DNA of 8,777 nt from Clostridiaceae bacterium. GTDB taxonomy: Bacteria > Bacillota > Clostridia > Oscillospirales > Acutalibacteraceae. The DNA lies in NCBI GenBank assembly GCA_016303035.1, contig JAEDML010000045.1, positions 1 through 8,777 of the forward strand, read 5' to 3'. The notes under the pieces were generated by a model, which saw only the letters and a program-made list of their open reading frames with translations, did no database searches and was not told the DNA's origin. This document shows positions 1 to 6,498 of the stretch, piece after piece (the stretch's first letter is position 1; each line of letters begins with the position of its first letter). The position numbers were made by a program, and so were the translations under genes.

Positions 1-1220
1 GGCATAGAACCGATATAGGTGCGCCTGTGACCGCGTATTTCAGCCTCGTCATGAACACCGCCGAGCGAAATTCTCGCAAAGCTTCTTCCCATACATTCGG
101 CTACTGTCTTGGCAATAGAGGTTTTACCCACACCCGGAGGCCCTACAAGACAGATTATCTGTCCCTTAATATCGGGCGCGACCGAATATACGGAAAGCAT
201 TTCAAGAATGCGTTCCTTTACCTTTTTCATACCGTAAAAATCACGGTCAAGGATTTTTTCGGCTTTATTTATATCGCTGACGGTCTTACTGCAGCGGTTC
301 CACGGAAGCGACAGACAGGCGTCGAGATAATCGCGCACTACCGTACCTTCGTGCGAGCCCTGCGGCATTTTTGAAAGCTTGTTTACCTCGGTAAAGAGCG
401 CGTTTTTAACCGAATCGTCGGCGTCAAGCGCGGAGATGCGCTCGTTATAATTTTCAACTTCATCAAGCGTATCGTCGCCGTAAAGCTCGGTGCTTATTGC
501 GCGCATCTGCTCCTTAAGGTAATATTCGCGCTGATTATCGTCTATTGCAATCTTGGTTTTTTCGTTGATTTTATTATCAATTTCTATTATTTCGCGTTCT
601 TTTTCAAGCATTTCAAGCAGTATTTTTGCCCTTGTAACAGGCGACAGCTGTTCAAGTATATACTGCTTGTCATCATAGGGAGCCGGAATATTAAAAGCGA
701 TAAAATCCGAAAGAAAGCCGACATTGTCGGAGGTTGCGACCGTCATTATGACATCGGGCGCAATATTAGGCGAAACCGAGATATATTTTTCGAACTGCGC
801 CCTGATACGGCGTACAAGAGATTCAATATAAATCTTGCGGTTTTTTATAGGACCGTCCTCGCACTTTTCGACATTGCAAAGCATATAGGCGCCTTTTGAC
901 GAAACGCTTGTATGCTGCGCGCGGTAAAGTCCCTCTACGAGCACCTTTACGGTGTTTTCGCTGATTTTAAGAACCTGACGCACCCTTGCAACACAGCCGA
1001 TTTTGTACAAATCGGTTTCTTCCGGATCCTCAACCGATATATCCTTTTGAGCTATAAGATATATAAGCTGATTGCGCTCCATTGCGGCGCTTAACGCGTT
1101 TGCGGATTTTTTTCTTCCCACATCAAACGAGAGAAGCGTATTCGGGAAAACCACCAATCCTCTCAGCGCCATAGCCGGAAGGATTAAGGTTTCGGTTTTT
1201 GTTAAATTTTCAGTTGGCAT
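1..1220 (-). CDS. lon: ATP-dependent protease Lon, N-terminal part (gene runs off the left edge)
   Basis: Lon is a cytoplasmic AAA+ serine protease that unfolds and degrades damaged and regulatory proteins. The translation of the 406 codons present begins [20 protein letters not shown]. It shows the LON substrate-binding N domain (about residues 10-200), a helical region with the typical '[13 protein letters not shown]' stretch, and the AAA+ module with Walker A GPPGVGKT at residues 360-367. It then reads through [20 protein letters not shown], where most Lon proteins have [18 protein letters not shown]. Walker B, the sensor motifs and the Ser-Lys protease domain lie outside the window; family members are about 770-810 residues. 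The ATG start at 1218-1220 is supported by AAGGAG at 1227-1232 with a 6-nt spacer and by the fit to Lon N-termini. It is the last visible gene of the minus-strand cluster, 51 nt after the lipoprotein gene, with a possible promoter and hairpin of its own. Identity is seen directly in the sequence; the regulation is inferred. Confidence 0.97.
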   Translation of the reverse strand, partial: MPTENLTKTETLILPAMALRGLVVFPNTLLSFDVGRKKSANALSAAMERNQLIYLIAQKDISVEDPEETDLYKIGCVARVRQVLKISENTVKVLVEGLYRAQHTSVSSKGAYMLCNVEKCEDGPIKNRKIYIESLVRRIRAQFEKYISVSPNIAPDVIMTVATSDNVGFLSDFIAFNIPAPYDDKQYILEQLSPVTRAKILLEMLEKEREIIEIDNKINEKTKIAIDDNQREYYLKEQMRAISTELYGDDTLDEVENYNERISALDADDSVKNALFTEVNKLSKMPQGSHEGTVVRDYLDACLSLPWNRCSKTVSDINKAEKILDRDFYGMKKVKERILEMLSVYSVAPDIKGQIICLVGPPGVGKTSIAKTVAECMGRSFARISLGGVHDEAEIRGHRRTYIGSM

Positions 1221-1232
1221 AAAATACTCCTT

Positions 1233-1262
1233 AAATCAGAAATATTTTTGTATTTCTGATTT
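1233..1262 (-). repeat. 12-bp perfect inverted repeat (hairpin/operator) abutting the lon ribosome binding site
   Basis: The arms are 1233-1244 (AAATCAGAAATA) and 1251-1262 (TATTTCTGATTT), with a 6-nt loop at 1245-1250. Only two of the 12 pairs are G-C. In the lon direction the hairpin begins about where a transcript from the TATAAT at 1271-1276 would start, and its last base touches the AAGGAG of lon. No T-run follows on either strand, so it is not a standard terminator. It could be a palindromic operator or a 5' leader hairpin controlling lon translation. It does not match the CIRCE (HrcA) or CtsR heat-shock operators. Confidence 0.7.
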
Positions 1263-1270
1263 CACTAATC

Positions 1271-1276
1271 ATTATA
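1271..1276 (-). promoter_or_regulatory. Putative -10 element of a lon promoter
   Basis: A perfect TATAAT is read on the minus strand (ATTATA on the plus strand) and overlaps the TAA stop of the lipoprotein gene. A start point about 7 nt downstream would be near 1264, just before the hairpin at 1233-1262. The -35 at 17-bp spacing (1294-1299, TTATAA) matches the consensus poorly, so the promoter may be weak, activator-dependent or accidental in AT-rich DNA. Confidence 0.4.
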
Positions 1277-1826
1277 AAATCCAAAGTTCGGGATTATAAA
1301 TCGCGGTTGCGCAAAGGGCGTTATTTTCAAATACGAACATCAAAACATTTGAGCCGATTTCATATTCCAAATAGGTACAGTTTTCGCTGTAATTCATAAA
1401 AAATACGGAATTATCATCGGCGTTTTTCTCGGTACATTCATATCCGTTAAGCGCCGACTTTACCTCAACGCTTACCGTCCCGAGCTCAAAGCCGTACGCC
1501 GCATTAAAATCAACTATATATGAAATTCCCTCATCTTCTTTTTCTTTCAAATAGTAGTATGAAAATTCGCCCGTGTCTATAAGCGCGGTTTTTTCGCCCT
1601 CGGTAATGTTATAATAGCTTTCGGGATTTTCCTCAAATTTTGCCGAAAGCTCATCCTTAACGGTCTGCACATTACTGCCTAACGAATATTCGCTTTCGGG
1701 TATCCGGCCGAGCTTTGCATAGTATTCTATATCCACCTCGGCGTCGGAAGAGGTCTTCTCCTTACTGCATCCGCAAAAAGAGAATACGATAACCGAAATC
1801 ATTATAAGGCTTAGTATCTTTTTCAT
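1272..1826 (-). CDS. Small membrane-anchored lipoprotein of unknown function
   Basis: This 184-residue protein has a lipoprotein signal peptide: MKK, a hydrophobic stretch (about residues 4-17), then a lipobox ending F-C-G-C, with C20 as the predicted lipidated residue. The mature part would sit on the outer face of the membrane after a short polar linker. I do not recognise the family. Two segments resemble each other: YSLGSNVQTVKDEL (47-60) and FELGTVSVEVKSAL (113-126) share L-G-x4-V-K-x2-L. Each is followed by an aromatic, strand-like stretch, suggesting two copies of a small alpha/beta domain; a BLIP/SmpA-like fold is one guess. The ATG at 1824-1826 lies 4 nt after the pncB stop. The likely ribosome binding site, AAAGGAG, lies inside the end of pncB with a rather long 13-nt spacer, so translation is probably coupled to pncB. 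Nothing in the sequence fixes a function. Confidence 0.85.
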   Translation of the reverse strand: MKKILSLIMISVIVFSFCGCSKEKTSSDAEVDIEYYAKLGRIPESEYSLGSNVQTVKDELSAKFEENPESYYNITEGEKTALIDTGEFSYYYLKEKEDEGISYIVDFNAAYGFELGTVSVEVKSALNGYECTEKNADDNSVFFMNYSENCTYLEYEIGSNVLMFVFENNALCATAIYNPELWIL

Positions 1827-1830
1827 TTTC

Positions 1831-3273
1831 TTATGAAAGCTCCTTTAAAAGCGAGTCTCTTAACGACCATAAATCCTCAGAAAGATCCACATAATAGGTA
1901 TGCGGATTTTCAAAGCGCTTAACCTCATCCCAAAGCGAATCAACCTGATTTGCCCGGTTTTCGGCGATTTCCCTTACCGACGGAGATTCATACACCTGTC
2001 TGCCGTTTTCAAATATTTTTACCTGCAGCTTTTTAGCAACAAAGTCGGTTACGACCTTGCGCTTCCAGGTATATGTCGGGTCAAAAATCTCATAGGGCTC
2101 GCTGTCGTCGATTTTTTCGTTATTAAGCGTTATAACATCGGCAATGGCCTTGCCGGTCTTTCGGTCATATAAACGCCACGGAATTTTAACGCCGGGAAGC
2201 GTAATTTTAGCGGCATTTTCGCTTATTTTAATTTTAGGAACAATCCTGCCTTCCTTTTCGACCGCCGAAAGCTTGTACACTCCGCCGAAGACCGCCTCGC
2301 TTGAAGCGGTAATAAGCCTCTCGCCTACTCCGTAGCTGTCAACCTGAGCGCCCTGAAAAATCATATCGCGTATAAGGTATTCATCCAGCGAATTCGAAAT
2401 ACAAATTTTACAATCGCTGTACCCTGCATCGTCAAGCATTTTTCTTGCGCGTTTGGTTATATATGTTATGTCGCCGCTGTCTATACGAATACCGAGCGGC
2501 CGCTTACCGAGCGGCTTTAACACCTCGTCAAAAACCCTGACGGCGTTAGGTATTCCCGACTTTATAACGTTATAGGTATCGACAAGCAGCATACAGCTGT
2601 CAGGATACATTTCGGCATATTTTTTAAAGGCGGTATATTCGTCGGGGAACATCTGAACCCAACTGTGCGCCATTGTTCCCGAGGCTGCAACACCGAAATC
2701 CTTGGCGGTCATAAGACAGGAGGTTCCGGCACAGCCGCCGATTACCGCGGCGCGTGCTCCGTAATATGCCGCGTCATAGCCGTGCGCTCGGCGCGCGCCG
2801 AATTCCATAACAGGTCTGCCCTCAGCCGCGCGTACTATTCTGTTTGCCTTTGTCGCTATAAGGGACTGATGGTTTATTGTAAGTAAAACCATAGTTTCAA
2901 GCATAAGCGCCTGCATTGCAGGACCTCTTACGGTAATTATGGGCTCGCGCGGAAAAATAACCGTGCCCTCGGGAACCGACCACACGTCACAGGTAAATTT
3001 AAAATCGCGAAGATAATCGATAAACTCATCGCAAAAAAGATTAAGTCCCTTTAAATATTCGATATCGCTTTCGTCAAAATGAAGATTATTCATATATTCG
3101 ATAAGCTGTTCAAGCCCTGCCATAACGGCATAGCCGCCGTCATCAGGTATACGGCGGAAAAACATATCAAAATATGTTACGGTATCGCAAAGCTCGCTGT
3201 TAAAAATACCGTTAGCCATGGTAAGCTCGTACAAATCCATAAGCATTGTTAAATTTCGCTGTGTCTTTTCCAT
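1831..3273 (-). CDS. pncB: Nicotinate phosphoribosyltransferase (NAD salvage)
   Basis: This cytoplasmic enzyme joins nicotinate to PRPP, with ATP hydrolysis, to give nicotinate mononucleotide. That is the entry step of the Preiss-Handler route to NAD. With the chosen start it has 480 residues, the usual size for the Firmicute form. Family motifs in order are LMDLYELTMANGIF near the N-terminus, EFGARRAHG (about 157-165), GTMAHSW (about 199-205) and GIRIDSGD (about 261-268). The histidine of GTMAHSW (H203) corresponds to the one phosphorylated during the cycle of Salmonella PncB. An upstream GTG at 3301-3303 would add 10 residues. I prefer the ATG at 3271-3273 because GGAG lies 8 nt before it and MEKTQRNLTMLMDLYELT matches the family N-terminus. 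The gene starts 47 nt after argS and ends 4 nt before the lipoprotein gene. A TATAAT and a small dyad lie just upstream. Confidence 0.95.
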   Translation of the reverse strand: MEKTQRNLTMLMDLYELTMANGIFNSELCDTVTYFDMFFRRIPDDGGYAVMAGLEQLIEYMNNLHFDESDIEYLKGLNLFCDEFIDYLRDFKFTCDVWSVPEGTVIFPREPIITVRGPAMQALMLETMVLLTINHQSLIATKANRIVRAAEGRPVMEFGARRAHGYDAAYYGARAAVIGGCAGTSCLMTAKDFGVAASGTMAHSWVQMFPDEYTAFKKYAEMYPDSCMLLVDTYNVIKSGIPNAVRVFDEVLKPLGKRPLGIRIDSGDITYITKRARKMLDDAGYSDCKICISNSLDEYLIRDMIFQGAQVDSYGVGERLITASSEAVFGGVYKLSAVEKEGRIVPKIKISENAAKITLPGVKIPWRLYDRKTGKAIADVITLNNEKIDDSEPYEIFDPTYTWKRKVVTDFVAKKLQVKIFENGRQVYESPSVREIAENRANQVDSLWDEVKRFENPHTYYVDLSEDLWSLRDSLLKELS

Positions 3274-3290
3274 AAAGGCTTCTCCGTTTC

Positions 3291-3313
3291 CGTGAATTTT
3301 CACGCTGATTATA
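3291..3313 (-). promoter_or_regulatory. Possible internal promoter and dyad in the pncB leader
   Basis: Between argS and pncB a perfect TATAAT is read on the minus strand (3308-3313). It is followed at the expected start-point distance by a 6-2-6 dyad, CGTGAA/TTCACG, at 3291-3304. No convincing -35 lies 16-18 bp upstream. The layout would suit a promoter blocked by a dimeric repressor, such as a niacin-responsive regulator, but I cannot match the dyad to a known operator consensus. Confidence 0.3.
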
Positions 3314-3320
3314 TTCGCTC

Positions 3321-5009
3321 CTACATTTTTTCGGGAGCGTCGATTTTCATCATTCTGAGCACATTTTTAATTACCGCCGCAGTATCGCAGCAAAGGGTAA
3401 GTCTCGCCTGCATAAGCGATTCATCGTCTCCCTTTACGCGGCAGGCGGCATAAAATTTGTGAAATTTAGTTGCCAGCTCTACGACATAGTGGGTTATTCT
3501 TGCAGGGTCATATGCCTTTGCGGCAAGCACAATTTCGTCCGTAAGAGCTGATAAATGCATTGTAAGCTCACGCTCCTCGGGGGCGGTAAGCATTTTAAGC
3601 TCGTCCGCACTGCAGGCGCGGCGCTTAATACCCTCCGCTTCAAGATTTCTTACAATACTGCATATTCTCGCATAGGCATACTGAACATAGTAAACGGGAT
3701 TGCTGTTGGATTCGCTTACCGCAAGGTCAAGGTCAAAATCAAAATGACTGTTGGGCTCGCGCAGATTGAAAAAGAATCTTGCGGCGTCTATCGGAACTTC
3801 ATCAAGCAGAGTTACAAGAGTAATCGCCTTACCCGAACGCTTTGAAGCCTTTATAACCTCGCCGTTTCTTACAAGGCGTACCATCTGCATAAGAACCACA
3901 TCAAGCCTTGAAGCGTCAACCCCTAATGCGGTAAGCGCGCTTTTAAGGCGCGGAACATATCCGTGGTGATCGGCACCCAAAACATCTATTGCCTTATCAA
4001 AGCCGCGAGTTACAAGCTTGTTGTAATGATAGGCAATATCCGGCACTACATAGGTTGGCACGCCGTTTGCGCGCACAAGCACAAAATCCTTATCGCAGCC
4101 GAAATCGGTTGCCCTGAACCAAAGCGCGCCCTCGTTATCATATGTGTGACCGCTTAGCTTTAAAAGCTCTGTTATGCGGTCGGTCTCGCCGCTGTTGTGA
4201 AGCGAGCTTTCCTTAAACCAGGTATCGTATTCAATGCGGTATTTAAGCAGATCGTCATGCAGTCCCTTAATATTTTTAGGAAGTGCAAAATCAACCAAAG
4301 CCTTTCTGCGTTCGGACTCTTCCTTTTCAACAAAGCTATCGCCGTGAATTTCGGCAAAGGCCTTTGCATGAGCGATTATATCCTCGCCGTGGTATGAATC
4401 CTCAGGCATTTCAATACCGTCCTTGTAAAGTTGAAGATATCTTAAATCAAGCGATAAACCGAATTTGTTTATCTGATTACCGGCGTCGTTTATATAAAAT
4501 TCGCGCTCGGTATTATAGCCTGACGCATCAAGCACCGAGGCAAGACAGTCTCCTAGAGCGCCGCCGCGCGCGTTTCCGATATGCATAGGCCCAGTAGGAT
4601 TGGCCGATACGAACTCAACCAGTACACGCTTGCCCTTACCGTAATCGCTCTTGCCGTAATTATCGCCCTTAGCTTCAATATCGGCAAGAATATCGGCATA
4701 ATATGCATCGGATAAAAAGAAATTTATAAACCCGGGACCTGCAATTTCATATTTTTCTACATAGGTTCCGTTAAAATCCGCGTTATTCAAAAGTATTTCG
4801 GCAATTTTTCGCGGCGAATTATGAAAAAGTCTCGCCCAAACCATAGCGGCGTTAACGGCATAATCGCCATGGTCGCGGTTTACAGGCGCTTCGATTGTAA
4901 AATCGCTAAGCTCACACTTTTCAAGAACGCCGTTTTGCATAGCCTTTTCGGCCGCTTCTTTGATACATTTTTTAATATTTTCCTTTGTTTCAGCAACAAG
5001 TATTGACAT
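3321..5009 (-). CDS. argS: Arginyl-tRNA synthetase
   Basis: This class I aminoacyl-tRNA synthetase charges tRNA-Arg with arginine in the cytoplasm. The 562-residue protein has the full layout: the N-terminal additional domain (about 1-100), a catalytic Rossmann domain opening with VEFVSANPTGPMHIGNARGG and its HIGH-type motif HIGN at 143-146, and the conserved 'FYINDAGNQ' region. KASKRSG (387-393) stands in the KMSKS position with Met replaced by Ala. A DALR-type helical anticodon-binding domain (about 440-562) ends in the usual A-P-E-x-M tail. The ATG at 5007-5009 is chosen over an upstream TTG (5016-5018) because GAGG lies 9 nt before it. It overlaps the end of ywiB by 20 nt, pointing to coupled translation. 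No T-box leader is present, as there is no room between the genes. Confidence 0.97.
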   Translation of the reverse strand: MSILVAETKENIKKCIKEAAEKAMQNGVLEKCELSDFTIEAPVNRDHGDYAVNAAMVWARLFHNSPRKIAEILLNNADFNGTYVEKYEIAGPGFINFFLSDAYYADILADIEAKGDNYGKSDYGKGKRVLVEFVSANPTGPMHIGNARGGALGDCLASVLDASGYNTEREFYINDAGNQINKFGLSLDLRYLQLYKDGIEMPEDSYHGEDIIAHAKAFAEIHGDSFVEKEESERRKALVDFALPKNIKGLHDDLLKYRIEYDTWFKESSLHNSGETDRITELLKLSGHTYDNEGALWFRATDFGCDKDFVLVRANGVPTYVVPDIAYHYNKLVTRGFDKAIDVLGADHHGYVPRLKSALTALGVDASRLDVVLMQMVRLVRNGEVIKASKRSGKAITLVTLLDEVPIDAARFFFNLREPNSHFDFDLDLAVSESNSNPVYYVQYAYARICSIVRNLEAEGIKRRACSADELKMLTAPEERELTMHLSALTDEIVLAAKAYDPARITHYVVELATKFHKFYAACRVKGDDESLMQARLTLCCDTAAVIKNVLRMMKIDAPEKM

Positions 5010-5436
5010 TGTTTTCAACCTCTTTAACCGATATTTCTACAACATTGCGGCTTATAAGCCTTAGATTTGAGTCTATTGTATAGCTCATTGAAAAACTACC
5101 GCCGCTTTCCGATAATTCGTTGTTTACGCTTTCCCCGAATATTCCTATAATTATATCTCCCTGCGGAGTGCTGTAAAAGCAGGTGTTTCTTATACCCTTT
5201 TGTACCGTCAGCCGGCTTTTTAATTTACCGTAACGCCTCAGCACCACCGTGCCGTCATTTTTAACGCGCAAAACGGTTTTCACACCCTTTACGCCGAGCA
5301 ATTCACCCTCGTCGTACGCCATCATATATCCGCTCTCGCTGTAACCGAATCTGCCTACGGTTGTAAGCTCTATTGTATCGGTATCGTTTTCTATACCCTG
5401 CGTACCCTTAATATTTATTAAAACATCCTTCATCAT
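4990..5436 (-). CDS. ywiB: DUF1934 (YwiB-like) beta-barrel protein
   Basis: This 148-residue cytoplasmic protein has no signal peptide or membrane segment. Its series of short strands and its tail FSMSYTIDSNLRLISRNVVE, then VKE, fit the DUF1934/YwiB family, which has a small lipocalin/calycin-like barrel and no established biochemical role. As I recall, B. subtilis also has ywiB directly upstream of argS, so the neighbourhood supports the call. The start is one of two adjacent ATGs. The first (5434-5436) forms an ATGA overlap with the murI stop, and the second lies at 5431-5433. Neither has a strong ribosome binding site, so reinitiation after murI is likely. The C-terminal 20 nt overlap argS. 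The ending V-N-T-C-C carries two cysteines whose meaning is unknown. Confidence 0.88.
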   Translation of the reverse strand: MMKDVLINIKGTQGIENDTDTIELTTVGRFGYSESGYMMAYDEGELLGVKGVKTVLRVKNDGTVVLRRYGKLKSRLTVQKGIRNTCFYSTPQGDIIIGIFGESVNNELSESGGSFSMSYTIDSNLRLISRNVVEISVKEVENNVNTCC

Positions 5437-6251
5437 AAACTGCTGATATCCACCCGTTCCACCTTTGTCTCATCTATATCTTCCCCGAGAAGTATCGAAG
5501 CGGTGTGCCTGAAAGAATCGGGCTTATCGCTTACATAAAATATATGCTGAGCATTGTTATTTTCCCCGTTAAGACCGCCGTTTTCATTAAGGAACTGCTT
5601 AACGGCTGCAGCGGTTGCGGTTCCCGCGTTTATGAGTGTAACCCCGTCTCCCAGCACCTTTGATATTGCAGAGCTTAGGACAGGATAATGCGTACAGCCG
5701 AGTATCAGCGTATCAACGCCTGCCTTTATAACAGGCTCCAAATATCTCCTGACGGTTTCAAGCACAACTATATCGTCGGCTGAATACCACCCCTCTTCTA
5801 CAAGGGGGACAAACATACTGCAGCTGCAGTCGGTCACCTGCGCTTCGGGTAAAAGATTTAAAATCTGCCTTTTATGCTCGCCGCTGTTAACGGTTGCGCT
5901 GGTTCCGATAATACCTATTTTTTTATTTTTTGTAGCCGCAACCGCCGCTCTTACGGCGTGCGATACCACCTCGAAAAAAGGAACCGGAAGTCCTTTAGCG
6001 GTATCCGCCGCAACGGATGATACGGTACCGCAGGCGGCAATGATAAGTTTTACATCGTGCTTTATCAGAAACGCCTCATCCTCGGCGGCGTATCGTCTTA
6101 TTATTTCACGGCTTCTTGTACCGTATGGCACTCTCCCCGTATCTCCGAAATAGACGATATTTTCATCGGGCAGGCATTTTATAAGCTCCTTTACTACGGT
6201 GAGTCCGCCAAGGCCGGAATCGAATACTCCGATTGCGCGACTGTCCGCCAT
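5433..6251 (-). CDS. murI: Glutamate racemase
   Basis: MurI is a cofactor-independent racemase that converts L-glutamate to D-glutamate for peptidoglycan synthesis. The 272-residue protein shows GVFDSGLGGLTV with the conserved Asp (D11), FGDTGRVPYGTRS (about 35-47), the first catalytic cysteine in AACGTVSS (C74), and the second in LGCTHYP (C186, followed by the conserved His). Both catalytic cysteines are present. The residue after the first is Gly instead of the Asn of the common A-C-N-T motif. The ATG at 6249-6251 is chosen because GGGAG lies 8 nt upstream and MADSRAIGVFDSG matches the family start; an in-frame extension to 6305 would run through the promoter. It is the first gene of the minus-strand cluster and overlaps ywiB. 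Confidence 0.96.
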   Translation of the reverse strand: MADSRAIGVFDSGLGGLTVVKELIKCLPDENIVYFGDTGRVPYGTRSREIIRRYAAEDEAFLIKHDVKLIIAACGTVSSVAADTAKGLPVPFFEVVSHAVRAAVAATKNKKIGIIGTSATVNSGEHKRQILNLLPEAQVTDCSCSMFVPLVEEGWYSADDIVVLETVRRYLEPVIKAGVDTLILGCTHYPVLSSAISKVLGDGVTLINAGTATAAAVKQFLNENGGLNGENNNAQHIFYVSDKPDSFRHTASILLGEDIDETKVERVDISSL

Positions 6252-6286
6252 ACAAACAACTCCCTTAAAATAATTACAGTTCATTA

Positions 6287-6316
6287 TATAATACCATAAT
6301 ATCAAAACATTCGCAA
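6287..6316 (-). promoter_or_regulatory. Promoter of the murI-ywiB-argS cluster (extended -10)
   Basis: Read on the minus strand, TTGCGA (6311-6316, four of six matches to the -35 consensus) is followed after 18 bp by TATTAT (6287-6292), preceded by the TGG of an extended -10 (6293-6295). A second, overlapping TATAAT lies at 6282-6287. A start point near 6275-6280 would leave a leader of about 25-30 nt before the murI ATG. This is inferred from consensus matching only. Confidence 0.55.
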
Positions 6317-6412
6317 CCGTTTAATGAAAATTAGAAATATTTTAAAAATTTTAACATTAAACGTCTTTAAAATCAAATTGTTTTACGGCATAAAAGCGTA
6401 TAAAAATTCGAT

Positions 6413-6452
6413 TTTACGCAGATTTAACATAACCTTGATTACAGACTTAACA
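6413..6452 (+). promoter_or_regulatory. Four-repeat PhoP box array upstream of pstS
   Basis: Hexamers related to the Bacillus PhoP repeat TT(A/T/C)ACA occur at 6413-6418 (TTTACG), 6424-6429 (TTAACA), 6435-6440 (TTGATT) and 6447-6452 (TTAACA). Start-to-start distances are 11, 11 and 12 bp, one helical turn each. With a start point near 6474 they span about -61 to -22, which is where PhoP~P binds in Bacillus pst/Pho promoters. The two TTAACA repeats are perfect and the third is degenerate. A further TTAACA at 6351-6356 and a TTTACG at 6382-6387 lie farther upstream without regular phasing. The rest of 6317-6412 is AT-rich and holds no gene I can support. Confidence 0.72.
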
Positions 6453-6461
6453 AACGGCCCG

Positions 6462-6467
6462 TATAAT
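6462..6467 (+). promoter_or_regulatory. -10 element of the pst operon promoter
   Basis: A perfect TATAAT lies 9 bp after the last PhoP box and 31 bp before the pstS ATG. There is no good -35: TTACAG sits at 17-bp spacing and ATTACA at 18-bp spacing. This fits a promoter that needs an activator bound in the -35 region. Downstream AAAAGGAG with an 8-nt spacer gives pstS a very strong ribosome binding site. Confidence 0.65.
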
Positions 6468-6498
6468 ATGGGCATAACTTTTAAAAGGAGAAAGAAAA

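Noticed and set aside
27..374. Plus-strand reading frame of 115 codons over the left end
   Set aside because: It lies antisense to the lon Walker A region, has no ribosome binding site, and its translation resembles no protein; it is a shadow of lon.
1233..1262. Rho-independent terminator for the lipoprotein gene
   Set aside because: The stem is AT-rich and no T-run follows it in the direction of transcription; instead the lon ribosome binding site follows at once.
5010..5060. T-box riboswitch for argS
   Set aside because: argS starts inside the end of ywiB, leaving no leader in which a T-box could fit, and no T-box sequence was seen.
6252..6305. Upstream start giving MurI 18 extra residues
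   Set aside because: The extension crosses the likely murI promoter and lacks a ribosome binding site; MADSRAIGVFDSG is the normal family start.
6379..6404. Second promoter upstream of pstS (TTGTTT ... TATAAA)
   Set aside because: The spacer is only 14 bp and the region is generally AT-rich, so the match is not convincing.
6320..6412. Small gene or RNA in the AT-rich part of the divergent intergenic region
   Set aside because: No ribosome binding site with a plausible frame, no stable GC-containing hairpin and no terminator were seen.
6457..6473. GCCC/GGGC inverted repeat around the pst -10 element
   Set aside because: Only 4 bp per arm with a 9-nt centre; too short to distinguish from chance.
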